From NCBI RefSeq assembly GCF_005877905.1, contig NZ_SWDV01000003.1, positions 186,001-250,000 of the forward strand: a DNA stretch of 64,000 nucleotides. The letters are read 5' to 3'. The notes under the pieces were generated by a model. The model was given only the letters and a program-made list of their open reading frames with translations, was not told the DNA's origin and did not search any database. Source of the stretch: Pseudomonas nicosulfuronedens (GTDB lineage: Bacteria > Pseudomonadota > Gammaproteobacteria > Pseudomonadales > Pseudomonadaceae). How positions within the stretch are numbered: the stretch's first letter is position 1; every line of letters begins with the position of its first letter. Shown in pieces: positions 40,829-49,712 of the stretch. Both the position numbers and the translations under genes were made by a program.

Positions 40829-42466
40829 TCAGAGATGGCCGTTGTCGCGCATCGCGGTGACGGCCTTGTCCAGAACGTTGCCCCACCTGCCGATCTCCAG
40901 GTTGCGCACGAGATGGACCGATGGGTACCAATAGCTCTGGCTGTCATTCAGAGCCCAACGCCAGTTGGGGTTAAGTTGAAGCAGTACATAGGTCGGGATG
41001 CCCAAGGCGCCGGCCAGATGTACAGTCGTGTTGTCGATGCTCAGCACTGTGTCCAGTGCAGCCAGCTGATTGGCCTGAGCGTCCATGCTGGTCAGCGGAT
41101 CCACGCTTGGATCGTGGTGGATATTGAGGCCCAGGATCTGTGCCTCGTAGCGTTCCAGCAGAGTGTCGCCATACTGCAGGTTGATGAACTGCACGCCCGG
41201 CAGACTGGATAGACGGGCCAGTTCGGACATCGTGATGCGGCGGCTCTGCATGTCGTTGGACACGTTGGTGCCGCCACGCCAGGAGAGGCCGATTAGGCGT
41301 TTGCCAGGGAAAAGCTTGCTGTACTCTTCACGCTTGGCTTGAGCACCGGCCTGATCGGCCTTCAGATAGCCTGACGGGCTCGCGAAGGAAGGCAGGTCCG
41401 GGCGAAGCCAGCGGCCCAGGCTGCCCATCGGGATATGGAAGTCGCAGCGCGGCCAGTTCTGCCGATACAGCATCTGCACCCCGTCGTTCACCGTGCCGGA
41501 CTGCTCGCGGCGGATGAACTCGACCTGCGGGAAACTGCGATTGAGGATGGGGTCGAGTCTTGCGTAGCTCTCGAAACAGATCCTGCCACCCAGCGCCAGA
41601 AGGCTGGGCAGCATGCTGGCGAACATGATGTGGTCCCCGATGCCTTGCTCAGCCCACACCAGTAGCGACTTACCTTGCAGCGGCTCGCCTTGCCACTGGG
41701 GAATGTTGAATACCTGCTGCTGGTTCTGCTGGCTGGCGGGCCAGCGCCACTCGTAATGTGGCCAGCCTGCCTCGAACTCCTTCAGGCGCAGCATCAGCAG
41801 GCCGAGATTATTGTGGGTGCCCACGTGCTGAGGGTCCTTGTCCAGGACCACCTGGTAGTGCCGGAAGGCGTCTTCATATCGCGCTACCTGCTCCAGCGCT
41901 GTGGCCATGTTGAAGTGCAGGCGTACGTCGTCCGGTGAAGCTTCCAGGCCTAGCTGGCAGCAGGCAATGCAGTCATGGTAACGGCCAGTGTCGAAGTAGA
42001 GCTTGGACAGCGCGCAGAGAATCCAGGTTTGCTGGCTGGCATCGAGTTTGCCTTGCAGAGTCTCCAGCAGTAGCTTCTCGGCTTCCTCATTCTGCTGTGC
42101 GGATTGCAGCGCATTGATGTACAGCTTGAAGCGCCAGAGGTTCGGCCGCTGCTGGTACCAGGTGCGTGCCTGCGCAAGCTGATCGCTGAACTCGGTTGCC
42201 TCAGCCATGCGATCGAAAATTTCAGCGTCCACCTTGTCATCGCCTGGCATCGAGAGTGCCTTTTCTATATGGGCGCGGGCGGCCTGCGGTTGTTTCAGGC
42301 GCAAGTGGAGGTGGCCGAGCTTGGCATGAATCAGAGCTACCTGAGGCGTGATGGCTGCCAGGCGTTCGTACAATTGCACCTGGCCAAGCATGTCATCGGC
42401 AAGTTCTGCTTGCTGGAGAGCATGGGCGATGCGTTGTATTTCAGCTCGATCGTTTTGTTCAGACAT
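40829..42466 (-). CDS. TPR-repeat glycosyltransferase, probable flagellin glycosyltransferase
   Basis: A 545-residue protein. Residues 1-~250 are tetratricopeptide repeats (e.g. 'LIHAKLGHLHLRLKQPQAARAHIEKAL', 'HVGTHNNLGLLMLRLKEFEAGWPHYEWRW'). The C-terminal half is a GT-B/GT9-like transferase domain ('LIGLSWRGGTNVSNDMQSRRITMSELARL', 'DTVLSIDNTTVHLAGALGIPTYVLLQLNPNWRW'). TPR-GT fusions O-glycosylate proteins, including flagellins. The open frame runs far upstream through fliC antisense, so the start was set at the ATG at 42466 (MSEQND); an ATG at 42478 (MEPLMSEQ) is possible. It is divergent from fliC with about 200 bp between. Confidence 0.82.
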   Translation of the reverse strand: MSEQNDRAEIQRIAHALQQAELADDMLGQVQLYERLAAITPQVALIHAKLGHLHLRLKQPQAARAHIEKALSMPGDDKVDAEIFDRMAEATEFSDQLAQARTWYQQRPNLWRFKLYINALQSAQQNEEAEKLLLETLQGKLDASQQTWILCALSKLYFDTGRYHDCIACCQLGLEASPDDVRLHFNMATALEQVARYEDAFRHYQVVLDKDPQHVGTHNNLGLLMLRLKEFEAGWPHYEWRWPASQQNQQQVFNIPQWQGEPLQGKSLLVWAEQGIGDHIMFASMLPSLLALGGRICFESYARLDPILNRSFPQVEFIRREQSGTVNDGVQMLYRQNWPRCDFHIPMGSLGRWLRPDLPSFASPSGYLKADQAGAQAKREEYSKLFPGKRLIGLSWRGGTNVSNDMQSRRITMSELARLSSLPGVQFINLQYGDTLLERYEAQILGLNIHHDPSVDPLTSMDAQANQLAALDTVLSIDNTTVHLAGALGIPTYVLLQLNPNWRWALNDSQSYWYPSVHLVRNLEIGRWGNVLDKAVTAMRDNGHL

Positions 42467-42567
42467 GAGCGGTTCCATGTGGCGGCAGTTTGGCGCTTTG
42501 CGTGGGTACAGCAAGATTGGGGCCAGCAGGAAGAAAAGGTGTTCCTGAAAATTCTTCGAAAAAAAAT

Positions 42568-42594
42568 TAAAGCCCTTCCGACTTGGGACGATAA
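42568..42594 (+). promoter_or_regulatory. Sigma28 (FliA) promoter of fliC
   Basis: TAAAGCCC (42568-42575), 11 bp, then GACGATAA (42587-42594); the -10 element differs from GCCGATAA at one position. The expected start of transcription is about 70 bp before the fliC ATG, leaving a long leader. Confidence 0.82.
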
Positions 42595-42673
42595 CCCTAA
42601 CGAAGGTTCTCCACGCCATTTCGAAACAAATCGCGGCAGGGAGGCCACTCAGCCCTAATACGAGGAATTCGTC

Positions 42674-43831
42674 ATGGCTCTTACCGTCAACACCAACATC
42701 GCCTCGCTGTCGGTTCAAAAGAACCTGACCAAGGCCGCCAACAACCTGAATACTTCGATGACCCGTCTGTCCACCGGCCTGCGTATCAACAGCGCCAAGG
42801 ACGACGCCGCCGGCTCGCAGATCTCCAACCGTCTGACCAGCCAGGTCAACGGCCTGAACGTGGCCGTCAAGAACGCCCAGGATGCCAACTCCATCGCCCA
42901 GGCCGCCGAAGGCGCCCTGCAGGAGTCCACTAACATCCTGCAGCGTATGCGTGAACTGTCCCTGCAGTCCGCCAACGGCTCCAACAGCAGCGAAGACCAG
43001 ACTTCCCTGAACCAGGAGTTCAAGTCGCTGACCGCTGAACTGACCCGTATCTCCAAGACCACCACCTTTGGTGGCGGCACCTCCGGTATCAAACTGCTCG
43101 ACGGCAGCGCCGGCACCAACGGCACCCTGACCTTCCAGGTCGGCGCCAACGCCAACGAAACCGTCAGCTTCACCTTGAGCGACATGAGCGCCACCGCGCT
43201 GAAAGGTTCCTCGCAGCTGGCCTCGGCCAACCTGACCGGTATCACCTTCGACAGCGCTGGCCTGGCTTCCACCGCCGGCACCATCGCCATCAACGGCACT
43301 GCCGTGTCCTACGAGAAGGGCGCTACGGTCAACGACATCGTTGGCGCGATCAACACCAACGTCAGCGGCGTCGCTGCGGTCAACAGTGCAGCCAGCGCCG
43401 GTGCTACCCCGGTCATCACCCTGACCTCCAGCTCCGACTTCAACGCCGGTGTGGTTGCCAGTGCCGGTCTGGTGAGTGCCGGTGCGGGCTCGGCCGCTAC
43501 CGCCACCAGCTCTGCGTTCACCGTACAGCAACTGGACATCACCAGTGCCAAAGGCGCCCAGTCGGCCACCCAGGTGATCGACGCCGCCCTGAAGCAGATC
43601 GACACTCAGCGTTCCGCGCTGGGTGCCATCCAGAACCGTCTGGACAGCACCATCTCGAACCTGCAGAACGTGTCCGAGAACGCCACCGCTGCACGCAGCA
43701 CCATCCAGGACGTGGACTTCGCCGCTGAAACCGCGGAGATGACCAAGCAGCAGACCCTGCAACAGGCCGCCACCGCGGTACTGGCCCAGGCCAACCAGTT
43801 GCCCTCCGCTGTCCTGAAGCTGCTCCAGTAA
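42674..43831 (+). CDS. fliC: FliC, flagellin
   Basis: A 385-residue flagellin. The D0/D1 ends are conserved: '[46 protein letters not shown]' and '[44 protein letters not shown]'. The variable Ser/Thr-rich centre (about 140-300) offers many O-glycosylation sites. The length is nearer to the P. aeruginosa a-type (about 394) than the b-type (488) flagellin, from memory of those proteins. It is monocistronic or nearly so: sigma28 promoter upstream, hairpin downstream. Confidence 0.97.
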   Translation: MALTVNTNIASLSVQKNLTKAANNLNTSMTRLSTGLRINSAKDDAAGSQISNRLTSQVNGLNVAVKNAQDANSIAQAAEGALQESTNILQRMRELSLQSANGSNSSEDQTSLNQEFKSLTAELTRISKTTTFGGGTSGIKLLDGSAGTNGTLTFQVGANANETVSFTLSDMSATALKGSSQLASANLTGITFDSAGLASTAGTIAINGTAVSYEKGATVNDIVGAINTNVSGVAAVNSAASAGATPVITLTSSSDFNAGVVASAGLVSAGAGSAATATSSAFTVQQLDITSAKGAQSATQVIDAALKQIDTQRSALGAIQNRLDSTISNLQNVSENATAARSTIQDVDFAAETAEMTKQQTLQQAATAVLAQANQLPSAVLKLLQ

Positions 43832-43857
43832 GGGACGCCGAAAGGCAATAAACGGAA

Positions 43858-43886
43858 GGAAGGGCGCCCAGCGCCCTTCCTTGCTT
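43858..43886 (+). terminator. Terminator/attenuator hairpin after fliC
   Basis: GGAAGGGCGC (43858-43867), loop CCA, GCGCCCTTCC (43871-43880), then TTGCTTT. Strong stem with an imperfect T-run; it separates the highly expressed fliC from flaG. Confidence 0.8.
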
Positions 43887-43908
43887 TGCGTGTGGAGGGT
43901 AATACCTG

Positions 43909-44250
43909 ATGGATACCAGCCTCGGAATCAACAGCCCGCGCCCGGCCGACAATGCCGCCGCAGGCAGCAAGCCGGCCAGCGGCAACAGCTTGCCGCAAAG
44001 CGCCAAGGAATCGTCGGCCAGCAACAAGACGCGCAGTCTGAACGAAGCCGTCAGCAAGTTGCGTGAGCAGGCCCAGTCGGTACAGCGCAACCTCGAGTTC
44101 TCGGTGGACGACGCCAGCGGCGAAACCGTCGTGAAGGTCGTGGCCTCCGATACTGGCGAGGTCATACGGCAGATTCCTTCGGAAGTTGCGCTCAAGTTGG
44201 CAGAAAGCCTGAAGGAAGCGGGTAATCTGCTGTTCAGTGAACGCGCCTGA
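43909..44250 (+). CDS. flaG: FlaG, flagellar filament length-associated protein
   Basis: A 113-residue protein with a disordered Ser/Ala/Asn-rich N-terminal half and the FlaG domain in the C-terminal half ('LNEAVSKLREQAQSVQRNLEFSVDDASGETVVKVV', 'GEVIRQIPSEVALKLAESL'). FlaG proteins influence filament length in Pseudomonas. It sits between fliC and fliD as usual for the genus. Confidence 0.93.
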   Translation: MDTSLGINSPRPADNAAAGSKPASGNSLPQSAKESSASNKTRSLNEAVSKLREQAQSVQRNLEFSVDDASGETVVKVVASDTGEVIRQIPSEVALKLAESLKEAGNLLFSERA

Positions 44251-44282
44251 TCTCGGTTGAGAGTCAGAGAATTCGAGAGCTC

Positions 44283-44297
44283 TGGCGCGATTCTTGA
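44283..44297 (+). promoter_or_regulatory. Weak candidate sigma54 promoter of fliD
   Basis: TGGCGCGATTCTTGA: GG (44284-44285) is followed 10 bp later by GA instead of the invariant GC. fliD is RpoN/FleQ-dependent in P. aeruginosa, which favours it, but the mismatch in the -12 dinucleotide leaves it doubtful. Confidence 0.35.
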
Positions 44298-44364
44298 ATG
44301 AAGCGTCACAAGACGCAGGCGGCAATCAGAATACCGCCAGAAATTTGGACAGGAGGGTAGGCAA

Positions 44365-45765
44365 ATGGCCGGGACTTCAATCAATGGCGTAGGGTCGGGA
44401 TACGACATCGACTCCATCGTGACTGCTTTGGTGAATGCGCAAAAAGCGCCGAAATCGAACCAGATCGCCACCCAGAAGACCGCGACCAATACCACGCTGT
44501 CCGGTATCGGCTCGCTGCAGAGTGCCCTGGATACGTTCCAGACGGCCATGGGCAAGCTCAACGACGCCAACTCCTTCGCCGGCCTGGCGGTGAAGTCGTC
44601 GAACACTGATGCGCTGACCGCCACCCTGGGCACCGGCGCTGCCGCCGGTACCTATGCCATCGATGTGGAAAGCCTGGCCACCAGCTCCAAGGTCGCTACC
44701 CAGTACATCGACAAGTCGGCCACCTTCGGCGCCGGCAAGCTGACCATCACTCAGGGCAGCAGCACCTACAATGTCACCGTCAAGGCGGGGGCGAGCCTGT
44801 CTGACATCCGCGACAGCATCAACACCCAGCTCAAGGACCAGGGCCTCACCGCCAACATCATCACTGATGCCAGCGGCCCGCGTCTGGTCTTGGGTTCCAG
44901 TGTCACCGGTGCAGGCAGCGATATCAGCGTATCCACCAGCGGCGATTCGAGCCTCGATGTGCTCAAGATCGACGGCGCCGGCACCAAGGCTTCGGCCACC
45001 GCCGGCGGCTATGTCAGTGCTCCCGCGGCGAATGCCAAGTACACCATCGACGGCCTGGAAATGAGCAGTTCGGTGAACAAGATCTCCAGTGCCATCAGCG
45101 GCGTGGAGCTCAACCTGGTGGCCACGGGCAAGTCGACCGTCACTGTGGACACCAACACCGACGGCCTGAAGACTTCCATCCAGTCCTTCGTCTCGGCGTA
45201 CAACGCGTTGATCACCAGCGTTAACTCGCTGACCAAGGTCACCAATACCACCGACTCCAGCGGTAACCCGACCACCACGGCCGCCTCGCTGGCCAGTGAC
45301 TCGATGACTCGCAACCTGCTCAACACCTTGCGCACCCAACTGGTCGGGTCGTCGGCTGATGGTGGCAGCATCAAGCTGCTGTCCCAACTGGGTATCTCTA
45401 CCAAGACTGACGGTACCCTGGAAGTCGATGACACCAAGCTCGACAAGGCGCTGGAGAAAAACTTTGCTTCGGTGCAGGGGTTCTTCACCGGTGACGGCGG
45501 CCTGCTCAATCGTATGAGCAGCAGTATGGACGTCTACACCAAGTCCAATGGCCTGCTCGATCAGCGGAAGGCCGCACTGAACGACACCCTGAGCGACCTG
45601 GCCGACCAGTCCACCAAGCTGGATAACCGCATGACCAAGCTGACCGAGACGCTCATGGCCAAGTACACCGCCATGGACACCCTGGTCGCCCAGCTCAATG
45701 CCACCAAGTCCAGCGTACTCACCACGCTGAACGCGTTGAACAAGACCAGTAGCTCCGATAGCTGA
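44365..45765 (+). CDS. fliD: FliD, filament cap protein (HAP2)
   Basis: A 466-residue cap protein. The N-terminus 'SINGVGSGYDIDSIVTALVNAQKAPKSNQIATQKT' and C-terminal 'LADQSTKLDNRMTKLTETLMAKYTAMDTLVAQLNATKSSVLTTLNAL' are the FliD_N and FliD_C domains. It caps the filament, assists flagellin polymerisation, and in P. aeruginosa binds mucin. It is followed by fliS. Confidence 0.96.
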   Translation: MAGTSINGVGSGYDIDSIVTALVNAQKAPKSNQIATQKTATNTTLSGIGSLQSALDTFQTAMGKLNDANSFAGLAVKSSNTDALTATLGTGAAAGTYAIDVESLATSSKVATQYIDKSATFGAGKLTITQGSSTYNVTVKAGASLSDIRDSINTQLKDQGLTANIITDASGPRLVLGSSVTGAGSDISVSTSGDSSLDVLKIDGAGTKASATAGGYVSAPAANAKYTIDGLEMSSSVNKISSAISGVELNLVATGKSTVTVDTNTDGLKTSIQSFVSAYNALITSVNSLTKVTNTTDSSGNPTTTAASLASDSMTRNLLNTLRTQLVGSSADGGSIKLLSQLGISTKTDGTLEVDDTKLDKALEKNFASVQGFFTGDGGLLNRMSSSMDVYTKSNGLLDQRKAALNDTLSDLADQSTKLDNRMTKLTETLMAKYTAMDTLVAQLNATKSSVLTTLNALNKTSSSDS

Positions 45766-45907
45766 TCCCTGAGCCGCGCACTGCGCCGCTCTGCGGCGCC
45801 GTTGCACGGCAGTACGCCCGTGCAGATTTTTGCCTAAAGCTTTTCCCGTCCTCGCCGATACTTTGAATATCAACGATTTGATCGTTCAGCGAATCAAGGG
45901 GAAAGAG

Positions 45908-46288
45908 ATGAACGCTTCGGCAGCGCTGCGCCAATACCAGAACGTGAACAACCAGTCGCAAGTGCACGACGCGTCTCCCCATCGCCTGATCCAGATGCTG
46001 ATGGAGGGCGGCCTCAGCCGCATCGCTCAGGCCCGCGGCTCCATGGAGCGCGAGCAGTTCGCCCAGAAGGGCATGCTGATCGGCAAGGCCACCGGGATTA
46101 TCGCCGGTCTGCGCGAAGCGCTGAATTTCGAAGCCGGTGGTGAGCTGGCCGAAAACTATGCCAACCTGTACGACTACATGAGCCGTCGCCTGGGCGACGC
46201 CAACCGCAGCAACGACCTGGAAGTCCTCGACGAGGTGTCGGGCCTGCTGCGTACCATCAAGGAAGGCTGGGACGCGATTCCGCATTGA
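45908..46288 (+). CDS. fliS: FliS, flagellin export chaperone
   Basis: A 126-residue helical-bundle chaperone, the usual length. Signature residues: 'ASAALRQYQNVNNQSQVHDASPHRLIQMLMEGGLSRIAQARGSM' and 'LNFEAGGELAENYANLYDYMSRRLGDANRSND'. The frame extends upstream to 45830, but the ATG at 45908, preceded by GGGGAAAGAG, is the family start. It keeps FliC unfolded until export. Confidence 0.95.
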   Translation: MNASAALRQYQNVNNQSQVHDASPHRLIQMLMEGGLSRIAQARGSMEREQFAQKGMLIGKATGIIAGLREALNFEAGGELAENYANLYDYMSRRLGDANRSNDLEVLDEVSGLLRTIKEGWDAIPH

Positions 46289-46314
46289 TCGCAGCTCGCC
46301 AGGAGATACCGAAC

Positions 46315-46611
46315 ATGACGCTCGCCGTCCAGCAGATCGAACAGACCCGCCTTGCTCTTGGTGCGGCGCTGGCCCAGGGCGACTGGGAAGCCGTCGCACA
46401 GCTTGACCTCCAGTGTCGCGAGCACGTCGATGCCGCGATGGTCGAGCCGATGGACGATGACAGCGACCTCAAGCGCAGCCTCGAGGGTCTGCTGGTGCTG
46501 TACCGCGATCTGGTTCAGGCGGTCACCCGGCAGCGCGAGGAAGTGGCCACCGAGATCGTCCGCGTCAACCGTTCGCACCAGGGCGCCAAGGTTTACCAGA
46601 TGTTCGGCTGA
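46315..46611 (+). CDS. fliT: FliT-like chaperone (FleP)
   Basis: A 98-residue helical protein directly after fliS (26-bp gap), where Pseudomonas carries fleP/fliT. Sequence such as 'QQIEQTRLALGAALAQGDWEAVAQLDLQCREHVDAAM' and 'LLVLYRDLVQAVTRQREEVATEIVRVNRSHQGAKVYQ' is consistent with the FliT chaperone fold that escorts FliD; the family is short and divergent, so the call leans on position. The start is the ATG at 46315 with AGGAG upstream. Confidence 0.8.
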   Translation: MTLAVQQIEQTRLALGAALAQGDWEAVAQLDLQCREHVDAAMVEPMDDDSDLKRSLEGLLVLYRDLVQAVTRQREEVATEIVRVNRSHQGAKVYQMFG

Positions 46612-46755
46612 TCCATCCGGATTGGCTCTCTTTCGGCGGTGATCGGCAAAGTGCCGGTGGCCGCCGCCTCCGCTTCGAACTACGCTCCATTTCAATTGCC
46701 ATGACAGGGATCAACACCCTTCGTCGGGCCGCACCAAAAAAAACACGCCATAAAT

Positions 46756-46784
46756 TTGACTCGAGCCACAATTTTGACTTAACT
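46756..46784 (+). promoter_or_regulatory. Possible sigma70 promoter of fleQ
   Basis: TTGACT (46756-46761), 17 bp, TTAACT (46779-46784). A direct repeat of TTTGACT (46755 and 46773, 18 bp apart) overlaps it. The 269-bp fliT-fleQ gap is otherwise featureless apart from a 46735-46743 A-run. In P. aeruginosa fleQ is sigma70-dependent and repressed by Vfr; I do not see a convincing Vfr/CRP palindrome. Confidence 0.35.
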
Positions 46785-46880
46785 AGTGGCCAAATGCTGG
46801 CTAGCACGAGGAAATTGTGCTGTGGCCAGGTCGTGTCAGCCGCCGTAGTACGGCCTTCAAGCCCGGGATGACAAGCTAAG

Positions 46881-48356
46881 ATGTGGCGCGAAACGAAAAT
46901 CCTCGTGATCGATGACAACCAGGACCGTTGCCGGGACCTCTCGGTGATCATCAGCTTCCTGGGTGAAGACCAACTGTCCTGCAGCAGCCGTGACTGGCGC
47001 CAGATCGTCGACCCGCTGCCCAACGGCAGCCGCGACGTGCTCTGCGTGCTGGTAGGCGCGGTGGAGAGCAAGGGCGGGGCGCTGGAGCTGCTCAAGCAGC
47101 TCGCGGCCTGGGACGAGTACCTGCCGGTGCTGCTGATGGGCGAGCCGGTGCCCAACGAGTGGCCTGAGGAACTGCGCCGCCGCGTGCTGGCCAGCCTCGA
47201 GATGCCGCCCAGTTACAACAAGCTGCTCGATTCCCTGCACCGCGCCCAGGTCTACCGCGAGATGTACGACCAGGCCCGCGAGCGTGGCCGCCAGCGCGAG
47301 CCGAACCTGTTCCGCAGTCTGGTGGGCACCAGCCGCGCCATCCAGAACGTGCGGCAGATGATGCAGCAGGTCGCCGACACCGACGCCAGCGTGCTGATCC
47401 TCGGCGAATCCGGCACCGGCAAGGAAGTGGTCGCACGTAACCTGCACTACCATTCCAAGCGCCGCGACGCGCCCTTCGTGCCGGTCAACTGCGGCGCGAT
47501 TCCGGCGGAGCTGCTGGAAAGCGAATTGTTCGGCCATGAGAAGGGTGCCTTTACCGGCGCTATCACCACTCGCGCTGGCCGCTTCGAGCTGGCCAACGGC
47601 GGCACGCTGTTCCTCGACGAAATCGGCGACATGCCGCTGCCGATGCAGGTCAAGCTGCTGCGTGTGTTGCAGGAGCGCACCTTCGAGCGCGTGGGCAGCA
47701 ACAAGACGCAGAACGTGGACGTGCGCATCATCGCCGCGACCCACAAGAACCTCGAAAAGATGATCGAGGACGGCAGCTTCCGTGAAGACCTGTACTACCG
47801 CCTCAACGTCTTCCCCATCGAGATGGCCCCGCTGCGTGAGCGCGTCGAGGACATCCCGCTGCTGATGAACGAGCTCATCTCGCGCATGGAGCACGAGAAG
47901 CGTGGTTCGATCCGCTTCAACTCCGCCGCCATCATGTCGCTCTGCCGCCACGACTGGCCGGGCAACGTGCGGGAGCTGGCGAACCTCGTCGAGCGCCTGG
48001 CGATCATGCATCCCTATGGCGTGATCGGCGTGGGCGAGCTGCCGAAGAAATTCCGTCATGTCGACGACGAGGACGAGCAGCTGGCGACCAGCCTGCGCGA
48101 GGAGCTGGAGGAGCGCGCGGCGATCACTGCCGGCCTGCCGGGCCTCGACTCGCCGGCGATGCTGCCGGCCGAGGGCATCGACCTGAAGGACTACCTCGCC
48201 AACCTCGAGCAGGGCCTGATCCAGCAGGCGCTGGACGACGCCAGTGGCGTGGTCGCCCGTGCCGCCGAACGCCTGCGCATCCGCCGCACCACCCTGGTGG
48301 AGAAAATGCGCAAGTACGGCATGAGCCGTCGCGAAGAGGAAATGGCGGAGGATTGA
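46881..48356 (+). CDS. fleQ: FleQ, master flagellar regulator
   Basis: A 491-residue sigma54 activator. It has an N-terminal receiver-like FleQ domain (1-~120) lacking the standard phosphorylation pocket, and a central AAA+ domain with Walker A 'GESGTGKE' near 174-181, the sigma54-contact loop GAFTGA at 222-227 and Walker B 'TLFLDEIG'. A C-terminal Fis-type HTH follows ('[25 protein letters not shown]'). FleQ activates class II flagellar genes, and on binding cyclic-di-GMP switches exopolysaccharide genes from repression to activation. It is upstream of fleSR, which it activates. Confidence 0.97.
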   Translation: MWRETKILVIDDNQDRCRDLSVIISFLGEDQLSCSSRDWRQIVDPLPNGSRDVLCVLVGAVESKGGALELLKQLAAWDEYLPVLLMGEPVPNEWPEELRRRVLASLEMPPSYNKLLDSLHRAQVYREMYDQARERGRQREPNLFRSLVGTSRAIQNVRQMMQQVADTDASVLILGESGTGKEVVARNLHYHSKRRDAPFVPVNCGAIPAELLESELFGHEKGAFTGAITTRAGRFELANGGTLFLDEIGDMPLPMQVKLLRVLQERTFERVGSNKTQNVDVRIIAATHKNLEKMIEDGSFREDLYYRLNVFPIEMAPLRERVEDIPLLMNELISRMEHEKRGSIRFNSAAIMSLCRHDWPGNVRELANLVERLAIMHPYGVIGVGELPKKFRHVDDEDEQLATSLREELEERAAITAGLPGLDSPAMLPAEGIDLKDYLANLEQGLIQQALDDASGVVARAAERLRIRRTTLVEKMRKYGMSRREEEMAED

Positions 48357-48409
48357 CGCCTTCGCCTTGCTCGTTTTTTCAAGCCATTGAAATATAACGA
48401 GTAAATTTT

Positions 48410-48425
48410 AGGCACGGGGTTTGCT
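48410..48425 (+). promoter_or_regulatory. Sigma54 promoter of fleSR
   Basis: AGGCACGGGGTTTGCT: GG (48411-48412) and GC (48423-48424) are 10 bp apart; the only deviation is A for the T preceding GG. It lies 53 bp before fleS, as expected for the FleQ/RpoN-controlled fleSR operon. Confidence 0.8.
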
Positions 48426-48477
48426 AAGACTCATCCGACCGACAGATTCACGCCGTCGGACGGATGAGGAAACCCGC

Positions 48478-49707
48478 ATGATGCACGCCACCAATCGCCA
48501 GACTGAACTTGCTTCCCAGCTGCCAGCGGAACCGCTGCCGGTGCCGGTGGAGCAGCAGAGCCGTGCCCATCTGGAGCAGACTTTCGAACTGTTCAGCCAG
48601 ATGTCCAGCCAGCTCAACCAGTCCTACAGCCTCCTGGAAGCCCGCGTCACCGAGCTGAAGGGCGAACTGGCCCTGGTCAGCGCGCAGCGCATGCAGGAGC
48701 TGGCGGAGAAGGAGCGTCAGGCCAACCGCCTGCAGAGCCTGCTCGATGTGCTGCCCGGCGGCGTCATCATGATCGACGGCCAGGGCGTGGTGCGCGACGC
48801 CAATCCGGTGGCGGTCGCGCTACTGGGCAAGCCGCTGGTGGGCATGCTCTGGCGTGAAGTCATTGCCCGCAGCTTCGCCCCGCGTGCCGATGACGGCCAC
48901 GAAGTTTCCCTGCGCGACGGACGCCGCGTGTCCATCGCCATCCGCCCGCTGAATGGCGAGCCCGGTCAACTCATCCTGCTCAATGACCTGACGGAAACCC
49001 GTCGCCTGCAGGACCAACTGGCTCGCCACGAGCGTCTGTCTGCCTTGGGGCGCATGGTTGCCTCGCTGGCTCATCAGATTCGCACCCCGCTGTCCGCCGC
49101 CATGCTTTATGCGGGCCACCTCAGCGAGGGCGAGTTGCCGGTCGAGCAGCAGCAACGCTTCGCCGGGCGCATCAAGGAGCGCCTGCATGAGCTGGAAAGC
49201 CAGGTGCGCGACATGCTGGTGTTCGCCCGCGGTGAGTTGCCGCTGCCGGATCGCATCGCGCCGAATCAACTGTTCGCCAGCCTGCGCGCCGCCGCCGAAT
49301 CCCATGTCGTCGGCCTGAATCTGCGCTGGCAGTGCGACGCTCGCGTTGGCGAGCTGCTGTGCAACCGCGACACCCTGGTCGGCACCGTGCTCAACCTGGT
49401 GGAGAACGCCATCCAGGCCGCCGGCCGCGATGTGCGCCTGAAGGTGCACCTGTACCAGCGCGATAACAGCCTGCGCCTGTCCATCAGCGACAACGGCCCG
49501 GGCATGAGCGCCGAAACCCTGGCGCGCCTGGGCGAGCCTTTCTTTACCACCAAGACCACCGGCACCGGCCTTGGCCTAGCCGTAGTGAAAGCCGTCGCCA
49601 AGGCCCACCAGGGCGAACTGCTTCTGCGCTCGCGCCCCGGTGTCGGTACCTGCGCCACCCTGATCCTGCCTCTGATCCTGGCTCAACCCGTCGTCCACGA
49701 GGAGTGA
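48478..49707 (+). CDS. fleS: FleS, sensor histidine kinase
   Basis: A 409-residue kinase without transmembrane segments. A PAS domain (about 90-175: 'LLDVLPGGVIMIDGQGVVRDANPVAVALLG') precedes HisKA with phospho-acceptor H199 ('MVASLAHQIRTPLSAAML') and an HATPase domain with the N-box 'NLVENAIQAAG', 'DNGPGMS' and 'TGTGLGLAVV'. It phosphorylates FleR. Two tandem ATGs (48478, 48481) follow GAGGA; translation before them (from 48421) is unlikely because it would start inside the promoter. The stop is 5 bp before fleR. Confidence 0.95.
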   Translation: MMHATNRQTELASQLPAEPLPVPVEQQSRAHLEQTFELFSQMSSQLNQSYSLLEARVTELKGELALVSAQRMQELAEKERQANRLQSLLDVLPGGVIMIDGQGVVRDANPVAVALLGKPLVGMLWREVIARSFAPRADDGHEVSLRDGRRVSIAIRPLNGEPGQLILLNDLTETRRLQDQLARHERLSALGRMVASLAHQIRTPLSAAMLYAGHLSEGELPVEQQQRFAGRIKERLHELESQVRDMLVFARGELPLPDRIAPNQLFASLRAAAESHVVGLNLRWQCDARVGELLCNRDTLVGTVLNLVENAIQAAGRDVRLKVHLYQRDNSLRLSISDNGPGMSAETLARLGEPFFTTKTTGTGLGLAVVKAVAKAHQGELLLRSRPGVGTCATLILPLILAQPVVHEE

Positions 49708-49712
49708 TATCC

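Noticed and set aside
42467-43762. N-terminal extension of the TPR glycosyltransferase frame running antisense through fliC (977-residue frame).
   Set aside because: It mirrors fliC codon usage on the other strand (Gly/Val/Asp-rich, no domain), crosses the sigma28 promoter, and the TPR protein has good starts at 42466/42478.
44283-44297. Firm sigma54 promoter for fliD.
   Set aside because: The -12 dinucleotide is GA instead of the near-invariant GC; kept as a low-confidence candidate only.
46751-46784. TTTGACT direct repeats upstream of fleQ as FleQ or Vfr sites.
   Set aside because: They are direct, not palindromic, and match neither the FleQ box nor a CRP/Vfr TGTGA-N6-TCACA site; recorded only as a possible sigma70 promoter region.
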